64,000 nucleotides of DNA from Pirellula staleyi DSM 6068 (GTDB lineage Bacteria > Planctomycetota > Planctomycetia > Pirellulales > Pirellulaceae): positions 1 through 64,000 of the forward strand of contig CAMCMB010000034.1 in assembly GCA_945875845.1 (NCBI GenBank). Reading direction: 5' to 3'. Below the pieces are notes generated by a model. It was not told where the DNA came from. It did no database searches and saw nothing but the letters and a program-made list of their open reading frames with translations. Every line of letters begins with the position of its first letter. Position 1 is the stretch's first letter. This document shows positions 17,101-25,205 of the stretch, piece by piece. A program made the translations under genes and the position numbers.

Positions 17101-19406
17101 TGAGCGGTCGCACGGGTCAACGGCTCGGTTACCGGCAGGAGAGGATTACTGGTGAATCCAAGACTTTCGACGTTGTCGAAATAGATTCTGTTGAGCGTAT
17201 TGGGAATGAACTGGTCTGTTCGGTGGTGTATGGATCCAAGCAAGAACTGAAACTCTCTTCAGCAACCGTAACGATGGAGTTGCAACAACTGGCACCGTCA
17301 ACCATAGCGAATGGACTAACCTCGTTTGACGGGCGTTGGCACCGCCGCCGCAGCGGTGAGTACGCTAACCCAGCCGACACCGCGGTTTGGATCGCTCCTC
17401 GGGCTCCACAATCGCAATACGGCAACGAAATGCTCATTGGAACTTGGAACTCCCCCGAGGGCGAACCACGCGTCCTGTTGTCAGGTACCCAATCTGTTCG
17501 CTGTATCAATCCGATGAGTGGCCTGTTGTCAGGTACCCAATCTGTTCGCTGTATCAATCCGATGAGTGGATTGACATTGTGGCGACGCGACAAGTTTGAA
17601 TTTGAATGGAACTACGTGTTTGTTATTCCTGCTACAAACGGCCAGACGGATCTCTTGGTATCCAAGAGCAACTTCTACGAAGCAGAGCCGGCCTTCTTGG
17701 ATGCAGAGACAGGCCAAATGCAATTTCAAATCCATTCGCCCGACATGGGTATCATCAAGAAAATCGAGTTGGACCCTATAATACCCGATCGATACGTCTA
17801 CGCCTTTGCCCGCGCTGAATTCCATAAATCGGGACAAATTCCATCATGGACACAACAAGGGTTCCTGTTATCAAAAATTGACCGGCAAGAGAAGCGGCTT
17901 GTTTGGTCGAAGCCTTATTATAACACCCTCAAGTATAACTTTTATCAGCCTTCGCGATTGTTCCATGTCGACGTGAACAACGACGGAGTTTCCGACGTGA
18001 TCACCGGCAACATTGGTGATGCTTATGAGGTTGTTGAAGCCCTCGATGGTCGCAATGGAAATACGATTTGGTCGTCGCAACTTGCACTAAAGTCCGCCGA
18101 AAACGAGTTGCCTCAGTATACTCCGTGGCCCATGTTGACCGTTGTTTCCAATGGCAACAAGAAGTATCTAGTAGTGATCGATTCGGTCGCAGGTGACAAT
18201 CGCTCTATCGAGCTAAAATGCGTCGACCTGCTAGGTGGCAATATTGTCTCAAGACTAAAGCTACCGATTCAAATGGACCTCAAAATCGTTATTCAGAACA
18301 AAAGTCTCTCGCTGCATGTCCTTGCTCCTACCAAGCGTGATGGGCTACTCGGTTTGAGAACTTTCCAACGCAAACGCGGGCAAGAAGTTTGGTCGGTTAT
18401 CCGCGTCGAACAGGACGGAAACTTCACGGAGGTCGATCAATTTGGTGCATTTCCAAGCACCCTTGCGTCGGATATTGACGGAGACGAAACGTTGGATCTC
18501 ATCCATGTGCAAGGCCGCTCGGTCGAGATTCACCGAGGTGACACAAACGACTTGATCAACTCGTTCGAGATTCCTGAGGAGTTGATGGTTCGCGGAATCG
18601 AGAGGATCGGGGACAAATCCCACTTGGTTGCCTATCGTCCGTACCAACAAGGACACATATGGTTCGAACTGCCAAGCGGAAAAGTTGCCGTAAGAAGTTC
18701 TCACGGACTCCAAGAAATCCAGCAACAAAACATCCACTATCCGCGTTTGTTGCCGCATGCGAGTGGTACGTTGCTGGTTGGTTCAACACCTGAGGCTCTT
18801 ACCTGCATCGCCGTGGACTTTGGGGAGTCGATCCAGCAGGTTCAGCCGACACGTAAGTTGGCCGTTGCCATGCATTCCCCATCGACTGACCACCGCAAAC
18901 GTGAAGCAGCCAAGCTTCTGGGAATATACGTAGGTCGAAACCTAGAGGATGCTATCTGGCTGGCAGTGCTTGCCACCGGTGCGATCCTGATCCCAGTGTT
19001 TTATGTAGTTCAACTTGTTCGCAACAGACAATGGTCCTTGCGTCAAGTTTTATTTGGCTTTGTCGTAACCATGGTAGCTATTTTCGCATGGCGTTCACCC
19101 TCACTTGAAATTGGTGCTGGATTGTTCATAGCCTCGAGCATTCTATCGGTCGCCTATCTGTTACGGCACCTTAAGTGGAAGCTCCTTGCAGTCGGAATAG
19201 TACTCAGTATGCTCTATGGGACCATAATGATGGCTACTGGCGCCGGAACGCTCACGGAAGGGTCGGTGGGCTATTGGACGTTTAACGAATGGCTGAGAGC
19301 GTCAGCATGGTCAGTATCCCAATGCATTCCTCCGCTGGCCTGGGGAGATTGGTCTGTTGGGAATCTTTACCCCAAATACCTCAAACGCGCATCACAAATC
19401 CCGTAG
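14127..19406 (+). CDS. Membrane Ser/Thr protein kinase with FG-GAP/VCBS-like repeats and C-terminal membrane helices
   Basis: 1759 residues. A Hanks-type kinase domain spans about 85-345: glycine loop GRGGMGVVYQA, Lys in VALKVLP near 112, HRDVKPGN near 208, DFGLA near 229 and GTPRYMSAEQ, all intact, so it should be active. A transmembrane segment at about 378-401 separates it from a long extracytoplasmic part with at least six Asp-rich calcium-loop-like motifs (DLNADGKPD, DLNDDGVVD, DLDEDGEDE, DIDNDRIAD, DVNNDGVSD, DIDGDETLD), typical of beta-propeller FG-GAP/VCBS repeats. Four hydrophobic segments close the protein (about 1608-1710). A perfect in-frame 48-bp duplication lies near residue 1117. 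The ECF sigma gene follows 112 bases downstream, a common planctomycete pairing; sigma regulation by the kinase is inference. Confidence 0.9.
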   Translation: MQQPDDQETRDLEIADVVAKWMELPVRNRPSPDELASLHPELAPGLEECLRGLQLIQGGKVEGLPDAESKEFEDIESHFPEIPDFEIECELGRGGMGVVYQARQASLDRMVALKVLPIGSVDSRSVQRFQREAETVANLSHPGIVPVYSVGVHNGLHWFAMQKIDGCPSSQWFAETTFESRTAANYEVVRVGIEVAEALDHAHRRGVIHRDVKPGNLLVEKTGKVWLTDFGLARRDVDVTATATGALLGTPRYMSAEQIFNSDEKIDGRTDVYSLGATLYEMATGRPVFGSQSPLELLTQIQRDEPTPPRQIDPAISRTLELVILKCLDKEPHRRYLSAAALAEDLKAVRDHQPITAKGLPVWIKASRFIKRNQRQFDAIASSIALTLLTLAALALLWRENQQSKLGKVQIISPAGLYVANIQQKPIQPERQGTTAQSRPIETSGVAVTTPIQQPITLLAGEYLVRMEGHGRPSQTFDLQLGSEDTVEMKYVDRREALPEVDIYRKLAVPLVDNALAVLGQDAFEVLDAGGARRFTLQTALLADGLDDSAIGKEAVQDDPPLSFGFNHEQAFQGDFNVPHSGFARIERISSTNVDLNADGKPDVLLAAERHAAIAAVSHDGTILWKRRLKMKFEDPTSLSTYPKKQMPNEAIVGITPIRDLNDDGVVDLVVNAALFDPSGFSRPAIFTLSGRDGSEIAVTDFPTTNMQTVKDWPWSGLLRHRRSVNVDDRETRMINHSFFPKPSDLSNRPQNLDEDFLLPWRSGSKILSNMVWGGNSDDSALYVLPRLVMGDHDGQPIAATVIARSIHFLDVTNGKAVGSPTALVDPINRGPTKVRLSDGKLGVVVMTGVPGTEWTKCHIHLCVSGESKPRWSVAQYTNAVDLVAGAAESSFPMAVDLDEDGEDEILSTTNNLDGLFKTLNLPKMHCFSANGTLRWSTEGIAGISSLADRAISIGDIDNDRIADLAVIGISAQRVPHESGEWEGLRLVVDFVSGRTGQRLGYRQERITGESKTFDVVEIDSVERIGNELVCSVVYGSKQELKLSSATVTMELQQLAPSTIANGLTSFDGRWHRRRSGEYANPADTAVWIAPRAPQSQYGNEMLIGTWNSPEGEPRVLLSGTQSVRCINPMSGLLSGTQSVRCINPMSGLTLWRRDKFEFEWNYVFVIPATNGQTDLLVSKSNFYEAEPAFLDAETGQMQFQIHSPDMGIIKKIELDPIIPDRYVYAFARAEFHKSGQIPSWTQQGFLLSKIDRQEKRLVWSKPYYNTLKYNFYQPSRLFHVDVNNDGVSDVITGNIGDAYEVVEALDGRNGNTIWSSQLALKSAENELPQYTPWPMLTVVSNGNKKYLVVIDSVAGDNRSIELKCVDLLGGNIVSRLKLPIQMDLKIVIQNKSLSLHVLAPTKRDGLLGLRTFQRKRGQEVWSVIRVEQDGNFTEVDQFGAFPSTLASDIDGDETLDLIHVQGRSVEIHRGDTNDLINSFEIPEELMVRGIERIGDKSHLVAYRPYQQGHIWFELPSGKVAVRSSHGLQEIQQQNIHYPRLLPHASGTLLVGSTPEALTCIAVDFGESIQQVQPTRKLAVAMHSPSTDHRKREAAKLLGIYVGRNLEDAIWLAVLATGAILIPVFYVVQLVRNRQWSLRQVLFGFVVTMVAIFAWRSPSLEIGAGLFIASSILSVAYLLRHLKWKLLAVGIVLSMLYGTIMMATGAGTLTEGSVGYWTFNEWLRASAWSVSQCIPPLAWGDWSVGNLYPKYLKRASQIP
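17474..17569 (+). repeat. Perfect 48-bp tandem duplication inside the kinase gene
   Basis: Two identical 48-base units (17474-17521 and 17522-17569) encode the 16-residue block LLSGTQSVRCINPMSG twice in the extracytoplasmic propeller part. The absence of any difference, even at third codon positions, implies a very recent duplication or an assembly artefact. Confidence 0.95.
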
Positions 19407-19518
19407 GCTCGTCCTGCGGATCGTTAGGCTTTTTTGATACAAACAAAACGCTTCCCTCTATGACGCAGGGTAAACCTGAGGGATTGATTGTGCCCAAAGG
19501 ACACGAGCGGATGACCAC

Positions 19519-20097
19519 ATGAAGCCAGATCCCGAACAAGAACTCTGCAAAAGCTGGTCGATTGGTCGCCTACGACCTTGGTTGCAGATGATCGCAGATC
19601 GTGAGTTACCTGCTCAGTTGCGTGGTCGAGTGGATCCTTCGGATATTGTTCAGCAGACACTCATGAAAGCCTGGCAGGGCGAATCGGATTTTGCTGGCAG
19701 CACGCACGAACAACGCTTGGCTTGGCTCCGCAGCATTATGAAGAACGCGATTCGTGACCAACATCGTCGATTGTTTGGGGCTGACAAACGCGGTGCGGGG
19801 CGCGAGCAATTGGCAACCGACGTTGCCATGGCTGGCAATAACGGCCTAGACTTTCTAGCGATGGCTCGCGACCCGAACGCCAGTAGCGAAATGGCAGCGG
19901 CCGAAGATGCTCTGGCGCTTGCAAACGCCATCGAAAAGCTGCCACTCGATCAGAGGCGTGTCATCGAACTTCGCCACTTCAGCAACTTGTCTTATGCCAT
20001 GATTGCGGAACAGTTGAACAAGTCGGAACCTGCAGTCCGCATGCTCTGGGTTCGAGCCCTGCGAAATCTACAGAGCGTGGCCGCATCACCGAGCTGA
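19519..20097 (+). CDS. ECF-type RNA polymerase sigma factor
   Basis: A 192-residue sigma-70 family protein of the ECF group. Region 2 lies at about 15-85 (LRGRVDPSDIVQQTLMKAW, then RLAWLRSIMKNAIRDQHRR) and region 4 at about 135-190 (LPLDQRRVIELRHFSNLSYAMIAEQL, ending AVRMLWVRALRNL). The sequence fits the planctomycete/verrucomicrobial ECF subgroups that lack a classical membrane anti-sigma factor. It follows the kinase gene on the same strand, suggesting control through protein phosphorylation, which is inference from similar gene pairs. Its promoter target is not evident. Confidence 0.9.
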   Translation: MKPDPEQELCKSWSIGRLRPWLQMIADRELPAQLRGRVDPSDIVQQTLMKAWQGESDFAGSTHEQRLAWLRSIMKNAIRDQHRRLFGADKRGAGREQLATDVAMAGNNGLDFLAMARDPNASSEMAAAEDALALANAIEKLPLDQRRVIELRHFSNLSYAMIAEQLNKSEPAVRMLWVRALRNLQSVAASPS

Positions 20098-20161
20098 TCC
20101 AAGGTTGTCGATGGACGGCAGAGTTCTTGACGGGAACGTCTCTGCAAGCTTCAATATTGCC

Positions 20162-21034
20162 ATGAGCAAACCAAAAATCTTAATTCAACTGGACACCGAT
20201 TCCCAGGCTAGCGTTTTTGATGCCGTGGTGGCGATCGATTCGGGCGTCGACAGGTTACTCCAATACTCCAACGTGAGTCCTGACGAAGTTCGGGCATTGG
20301 TCCACGGTGCCATGTATACGCGTGGACCTGCCGACCTAAAGAATACGGCAATTTTTGTGGGTGGCAGCAATGTGAGCGAGGGGGAGGCCGTCGCAGCCGC
20401 CGCCAAAGCGACTTTGTTCGATCCATTCCGGATCTCAATCATGCTCGATAGCAATGGCGCGAACAGCACTGCGGCTGCAGCCGTGCTTTGTGCAAAAAAA
20501 CACCAGTCGCTCGAGAAGTCGACCGCACTGGTGCTGGCCGCAACAGGCGCTGTCGGTCAACGTATCTGCCAGATTTTGGCGAGTGCGAACTGCAACGTCA
20601 TCGTCGCCTCACGACTGCTCGAACGTTCCCTCGAATGCATCGAAAGATTGGTAGCCAACGGTATCGCATCCGATCGCTTCACCCCGATTTGTTCCGCAGA
20701 TACGCTCGCTCTAGGCCAAGCCCTAAACAATTGCCACATGGTGTTTGGTTGCGGTGCAACCGGCGCAAGGCTTCTTTCATCCAAACAGCTCTCTGCTGCA
20801 AAGCAACTACGGGTTGCCATCGACCTCAACGCAGTTCCACCGAGCGGCATCGAGGGGATCGAGTTGATGGACAAAGGAACGCAACGAGGCGACCGATTCG
20901 ACTACGGGGCGCTGGGAGTTGGTGGATTGAAGATGAAAATCCATAAGGCTTGCATCTCCTCGTTGTTTCAATCCAACAATCAATTCCTGGATTGCCGAGA
21001 GATGCTGGCGATAGGCGAACAGATTCTTGGCTGA
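20162..21034 (+). CDS. mtdB: NAD(P)-dependent methylene-tetrahydromethanopterin dehydrogenase
   Basis: About 290 residues from ATG 20162 (MSKPKILIQLDTDSQ), the family's usual start; an upstream in-frame ATG at 20105 would add 19 unconserved residues. MtdB oxidises methylene-H4MPT to methenyl-H4MPT in the archaeal-type C1 pathway also present in methylotrophs and Planctomycetes. Visible are the N-terminal substrate domain (GAMYTRGPADLKNTAIFVGG) and a Rossmann domain with LVLAATGAVGQR as the dinucleotide loop, then CGATGARLL and DLNAVPPSGIEG. A second gene linked to this cofactor system, mfnB, lies 6.5 kb away. The gene ends exactly one base before the convergent propeller gene's stop. Confidence 0.88.
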   Translation: MSKPKILIQLDTDSQASVFDAVVAIDSGVDRLLQYSNVSPDEVRALVHGAMYTRGPADLKNTAIFVGGSNVSEGEAVAAAAKATLFDPFRISIMLDSNGANSTAAAAVLCAKKHQSLEKSTALVLAATGAVGQRICQILASANCNVIVASRLLERSLECIERLVANGIASDRFTPICSADTLALGQALNNCHMVFGCGATGARLLSSKQLSAAKQLRVAIDLNAVPPSGIEGIELMDKGTQRGDRFDYGALGVGGLKMKIHKACISSLFQSNNQFLDCREMLAIGEQILG

Positions 21035-24000
21035 CTATTCGTCGAGTTTGGTGATCTCAACGCCGGACAAGAGGGTTGAGCCCCGCTTGGCCGTAAAATC
21101 CAATTCAAGTAGATCGCCGAGCATCACTCGATCCATGGTTCGGACCAACTCTCTTCCTTTTGCGGGATCAAGTTCTATCTCAATAGGCTCCTGATCTCCG
21201 CCGACCGACACAGCGAATTGGCGAGTTGCATCCCCGACACCCTTGGGCATCCCGAAATACAACCGAATTCGATAGGGACTTCGTGCGACATTGGGATCCT
21301 GTGCAACCTGGACTTCGTCTGCATCCGTGGCAACAGGAATGCCCGTGCTTAATTTAGCTGAGTCTACCGATTTTAGCCCGACGCGCAGCTTGGAAAGCCC
21401 TTGCACCCCTGAAGCGGATATCCAAGGCGTTTGGGCACCATTCATGGTTGCCGGATGGTCCTGAAAGGTGGTGAAAGGACCAACGACTTCGATCCCAAGA
21501 CTTGGGGAATCCCCAGCGACGACGGGGAATTCAAGCCAGGGGACGCCGTTCGAATCTCGGCGATCACCCGGTGCGCCCAAATTGATCCCAAGACGTTCCA
21601 CTCGATCTGAGTCTTTCTGAGCAATGGCCGCGTTATCAATCGTCCAGGTCTCGAGTTCGGGCATATGCACCAAGCCGATGGAAGTTTGGTTTTGGTAAGA
21701 ACAAGAGCACGTACGCGTAAGGTCGGGTGCGTTCAAGATCCCGTTGGCAGCCACGAGATTGGATGTACAGCCCGATCTAAATCCGCCAAGATTTCCCGTC
21801 CCGCTCTCGGTAAGAAGGTCGTAATATCCTGCGGCGCCCGATCGAAAAGTCAATAAGTTTTCGCTAGCAGAAATGGTATTGCAACCATACGCTCGCGTGA
21901 TTTTCCACGGTTGCATTCGACCGGAGACCGGGTTCTTGACCATCTTTTGCGAGCCGTCGCGCAGATAGAACGCTCCAGCGGATTCGGCGTATGCGTTTGC
22001 ATTCGTAATGATCAAATCGTTGTGCAAGATACACGGTCCAGAATAGGCCAATGAGCTCTTGGACCAAGCGACGGAACCGTCCGCGGCTTTATAAACGGTC
22101 ATACCTTGTCCGACTTCTGCTGTGAGACGGTCGCTTGCTGCCGCACCTGCTTGCAACAGCATGTCATGGTCCTCGGAGTAGCCCAACCAAGTCCCAAAAA
22201 TGCCTTCGTTGACTTCCCATGTCTTGCTCCCTGTTAGCGCGTCCAACGCGATGATTCGATAGGTCTTGGGAGGCTCACGGCCTCGACGCTTTAAAAGATC
22301 CTCGACCGTCTTGGGATTGCGATCGAGCGCAAAGATTTTACCATTCCCAGCGACAATTCCGTTATGCCAGAAACTATGCAATGCATCGACTTGCCACAGT
22401 GGCTCGCCTGTGTGGCGATTGAATCCGACGATCGACATGCTTGCAGCTCGATCCAAGCTCTTGGTTCCGAACCCTCCCTTGCTCTTGATCAAGGCGGTAT
22501 CCTCATCCTCTTTCAACTCAAGTCGCGATCGATACTTGGCAAATCCAACACCGCCGATCAATACGTCCTTATAGATACCGATATAACCCCACTCCTGCGG
22601 ATCTTCTTTGTCCTTCTGGGGCAAGGCGATGTCGCGAACGTTTTCCCCGGTCGCCGTGCTCAACACGCGGCATAGATTCCCCTCGACTAGATAAATCAAG
22701 TCTTCCGTTACAACGTAGTTCGTTCCCCGACCGTTTGCACCCGGGATATGCACTTGATTGTAGGCGGGATCCAAGGGTTTATCCGCATACGTCGAATCAT
22801 AATAGACGTCAAACGTACCGAGGTTGTCAAAGGATCGATGCCATAGCACTCGTCCCGTATAAACATCACGAGCAGTCAACGAGTTCATGCCTTGGAGAAT
22901 GAGGCGTCCACCCACCACTTGTTCGGGCGGCCCGTGGCCGTGGCGGGGAAGGACATCGACATTGCTATTCCCGCCGAACCACAATACGCCCAACGGTAGT
23001 TTCACAAGCCGATCATCGGATTTGATGGTGTTGGCAACATTTCCGTATTGATGCGTCCAATCCGCTGAGCCAGGCAATGGGCCAACTCGCTTGATGACTA
23101 CGCTGTTTGGCGTGCGACTGACTTCTGCTTGGTCCAATGCAATGGCCCTGATGTCCGCAAAACATTTTTCCAACTTGTCGGGTGAGGACAGAATTTGCAA
23201 CACCCCACCATACGGTCGGACAGAGTTGTAGATCTGACGAATGCACTTTTGATCTTGAATGACAGGATCGGCCAACTCTTCATTCACAAAAATCATGTTT
23301 GCGATGTACGGGGGGGCATGAAAATCGATTGGCTTGGCAACATGAGCGGCACCTCGCATTCCATACCAGCCGACCTTGTCCCAATCGCGTCGTAATTGAT
23401 CCACTCGGCTCGCATCCTCGTCCACAACGACCAATTGTTCAAACGCGCCGGATTCTACGATGGCATCGACGGTAGTCCTATCGTGTGCGCCGAACCAAAT
23501 GGCATACCCAGTCGCATCACCGGGAGACAGCAACTCTTTCGCCTGCTTGCGTACCGCTGCAGATTCGTTGGACGTCGGCGGCACCGCCGCAGCGGCAGAC
23601 GCTACGTCCGACTCTGGCTTGCGTGGATTGGCGGAGGCATCTCCCAAGATAAAAATGTGCCCCTCCAAGGAAACAGCGATCAGCTTTCCATTTCCTGCGA
23701 TGAGGCGCTCAATTTGACCATCGATCGGCATCGACCAAAGAGCCTTGGCTGCTTCATTCACGGTTGGCAATCGAATTGCGGTAAGAAGACTCTTTTTCTC
23801 CGAGGAGTCCGCTTGGGGCCCGGCAGCATAAAGGACTCCTCCAGCCAGGATAAGGTCGCCGCGCCCATCACCTGGAACATCCCATAGCTTGGTTCCATCG
23901 GGATTCCAGGCACAGATTGTGGCGATGCCCTTTTCCATTTCAGCCGAGAAAACGACGTCGCCAGCAAGGACCGGTTCGTTGGGCATGAATGCGGTCTTGA

Positions 24001-24940
24001 CCCCATTGCCAAGTGAAAATTGCCGAGTTCCTTTCAGACGAGTGTGAACGTAGAAATGGTCATCGTTGGCCGTGACAAAGGATCCACCTGTCCCTTTGCC
24101 ACCTGCGTTGAGTTCGAAGTAGCGCTGCTTGCCGGTAAGTCGATCGAAAACAGCGGGAACGGACCTCCCACCCGGGACGATTAACATATCCTTTGTCGCC
24201 AGCAAAGCACCTTGCGGACCAACGCCGGCAAACGAAGGGGCGCTGTGAGGTTGCTTGATGTATTGAGAACCTGTTTCGTCGTTGGCCCAGGTAACTTCAC
24301 CGGACTTCTTATCGAGCGAGTAGATGAATGTCCCCATGAATGGCCAAATACTCGACGCAAAATAAACCTGATCACCATAGAGGACAGGCCCGCCGCGAGC
24401 TGGCCAAGCGGAAATCAACCGACTATTTCCAATCGCAAGGCGATCAAGCGGTGCGCCGCGAAATCGCCAAAGCAATGTGCCGGTCGCAGCATCAAGCGAA
24501 TAAAGATGACCATCATCGCTTGAGAAAAAGACAGCGCCGTCGGCTGCCGCGAGGGGCAGTCGCACGGGGCCCTCTGCAAAGAAGCTCCAATTGACCTCGC
24601 CCGATTTGAGATCGTAGGAAACCACTTTGTCCGAGTCGTTGAATCCGACAAGCAACTGCTCTCCCAAAATAATCGGCTCCAAGATGCGATCGTAGGACAT
24701 GACGTCTGCATTCAGAGGGTCTTCCCACGTTGGTTTGCGGCCCGTCCCCTTTATTACATGCTCGATGTGGAGCGTCTTACCAAGCGATTCCGGAGAAGAA
24801 GCACTTCTCATGGAATCGCATCGCCACATGGGCCAATCTGACGACTGCAAAGTCCCGTGCATCAACCCCAGAGCCAACACGGCGAGGGATGGAACCGATA
24901 GGCGATATCGCCGGTTGAACGTGTGAGTCATCGAATCCAT
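21035..24940 (-). CDS. Exported PQQ-type beta-propeller protein with inserted methyltransferase-like domain
   Basis: 1301 residues with an N-terminal signal (about 1-33; Met4 is an alternative start). Residues about 60-445 and 640-1060 contain repeated blades of the PQQ-binding-like propeller type (SLDAATGTLLWRF, SLDKKSGEVTWA, DVYTGRVLWHRSF, ALDALTGSKTWEV). Between them, at about 472-620, is a Rossmann-like segment resembling a class I SAM methyltransferase (YAIWFGAHDRTTVDAIVESG, VVVDEDASRVDQLR, PPYIANMIFVNE). A beta-rich tail follows. Whether PQQ is bound is doubtful: such propellers are often structural. An exported SAM-dependent methyltransferase would be surprising, so the insert may be non-catalytic. 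The gene is monocistronic and convergent with mtdB. Confidence 0.88.
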   Translation of the reverse strand: MDSMTHTFNRRYRLSVPSLAVLALGLMHGTLQSSDWPMWRCDSMRSASSPESLGKTLHIEHVIKGTGRKPTWEDPLNADVMSYDRILEPIILGEQLLVGFNDSDKVVSYDLKSGEVNWSFFAEGPVRLPLAAADGAVFFSSDDGHLYSLDAATGTLLWRFRGAPLDRLAIGNSRLISAWPARGGPVLYGDQVYFASSIWPFMGTFIYSLDKKSGEVTWANDETGSQYIKQPHSAPSFAGVGPQGALLATKDMLIVPGGRSVPAVFDRLTGKQRYFELNAGGKGTGGSFVTANDDHFYVHTRLKGTRQFSLGNGVKTAFMPNEPVLAGDVVFSAEMEKGIATICAWNPDGTKLWDVPGDGRGDLILAGGVLYAAGPQADSSEKKSLLTAIRLPTVNEAAKALWSMPIDGQIERLIAGNGKLIAVSLEGHIFILGDASANPRKPESDVASAAAAVPPTSNESAAVRKQAKELLSPGDATGYAIWFGAHDRTTVDAIVESGAFEQLVVVDEDASRVDQLRRDWDKVGWYGMRGAAHVAKPIDFHAPPYIANMIFVNEELADPVIQDQKCIRQIYNSVRPYGGVLQILSSPDKLEKCFADIRAIALDQAEVSRTPNSVVIKRVGPLPGSADWTHQYGNVANTIKSDDRLVKLPLGVLWFGGNSNVDVLPRHGHGPPEQVVGGRLILQGMNSLTARDVYTGRVLWHRSFDNLGTFDVYYDSTYADKPLDPAYNQVHIPGANGRGTNYVVTEDLIYLVEGNLCRVLSTATGENVRDIALPQKDKEDPQEWGYIGIYKDVLIGGVGFAKYRSRLELKEDEDTALIKSKGGFGTKSLDRAASMSIVGFNRHTGEPLWQVDALHSFWHNGIVAGNGKIFALDRNPKTVEDLLKRRGREPPKTYRIIALDALTGSKTWEVNEGIFGTWLGYSEDHDMLLQAGAAASDRLTAEVGQGMTVYKAADGSVAWSKSSLAYSGPCILHNDLIITNANAYAESAGAFYLRDGSQKMVKNPVSGRMQPWKITRAYGCNTISASENLLTFRSGAAGYYDLLTESGTGNLGGFRSGCTSNLVAANGILNAPDLTRTCSCSYQNQTSIGLVHMPELETWTIDNAAIAQKDSDRVERLGINLGAPGDRRDSNGVPWLEFPVVAGDSPSLGIEVVGPFTTFQDHPATMNGAQTPWISASGVQGLSKLRVGLKSVDSAKLSTGIPVATDADEVQVAQDPNVARSPYRIRLYFGMPKGVGDATRQFAVSVGGDQEPIEIELDPAKGRELVRTMDRVMLGDLLELDFTAKRGSTLLSGVEITKLDE

Positions 24941-24964
24941 GTTTTCTTGTCACTGACGAAAAAG

Positions 24965-25041
24965 GGTGGCATAGGCTTCCAGCCTGTGGGCAGACTTGAT
25001 CCCAGGGACGAACTTGATCACAGCTGGAAGCCTATGCCACC
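24965..25041. repeat. Long inverted repeat GGTGGCATAGGCTTCCAGC
   Basis: Perfect 19-bp arms (24965-24983 and 25023-25041), extendable with one indel to about 23 bp, enclose a 39-base loop. It lies in the 265-base gap between the divergent propeller gene (-) and the DUF6263-like gene (+). The palindrome could form a long stem in RNA or a cruciform. A dispersed repeat is likely, but no second copy occurs in this window. Confidence 0.9.
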
Positions 25042-25159
25042 TGCCCACTCGGGATCTGCAAGCGTACTCCAATATATCTAAGTTCGAACGGGAAAATGGA
25101 TGCCCAATGCATGAATTGTTTAACGGCGCCTTAGACTGGCAATGGAGGGCGCATTCCCC

Positions 25160-25165
25160 TATAAA
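25160..25165 (+). promoter_or_regulatory. Candidate -10 box (TATAAA) for the DUF6263-like gene
   Basis: TATAAA lies 40 bases upstream of the ATG at 25206. The hexamer 17 bases further upstream (TGGCAA, 25137-25142) is a poor -35. The position is right for a promoter but the support is weak. Confidence 0.3.
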
Positions 25166-25205
25166 AAGAATCTTCCACTCGTATCTGTCACTTGGGATTT
25201 GTATC

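Noticed and set aside
24996-25205. 70-residue N-terminal extension of the DUF6263-like protein
   Set aside because: It crosses the palindrome arm and would place the signal peptide internally.
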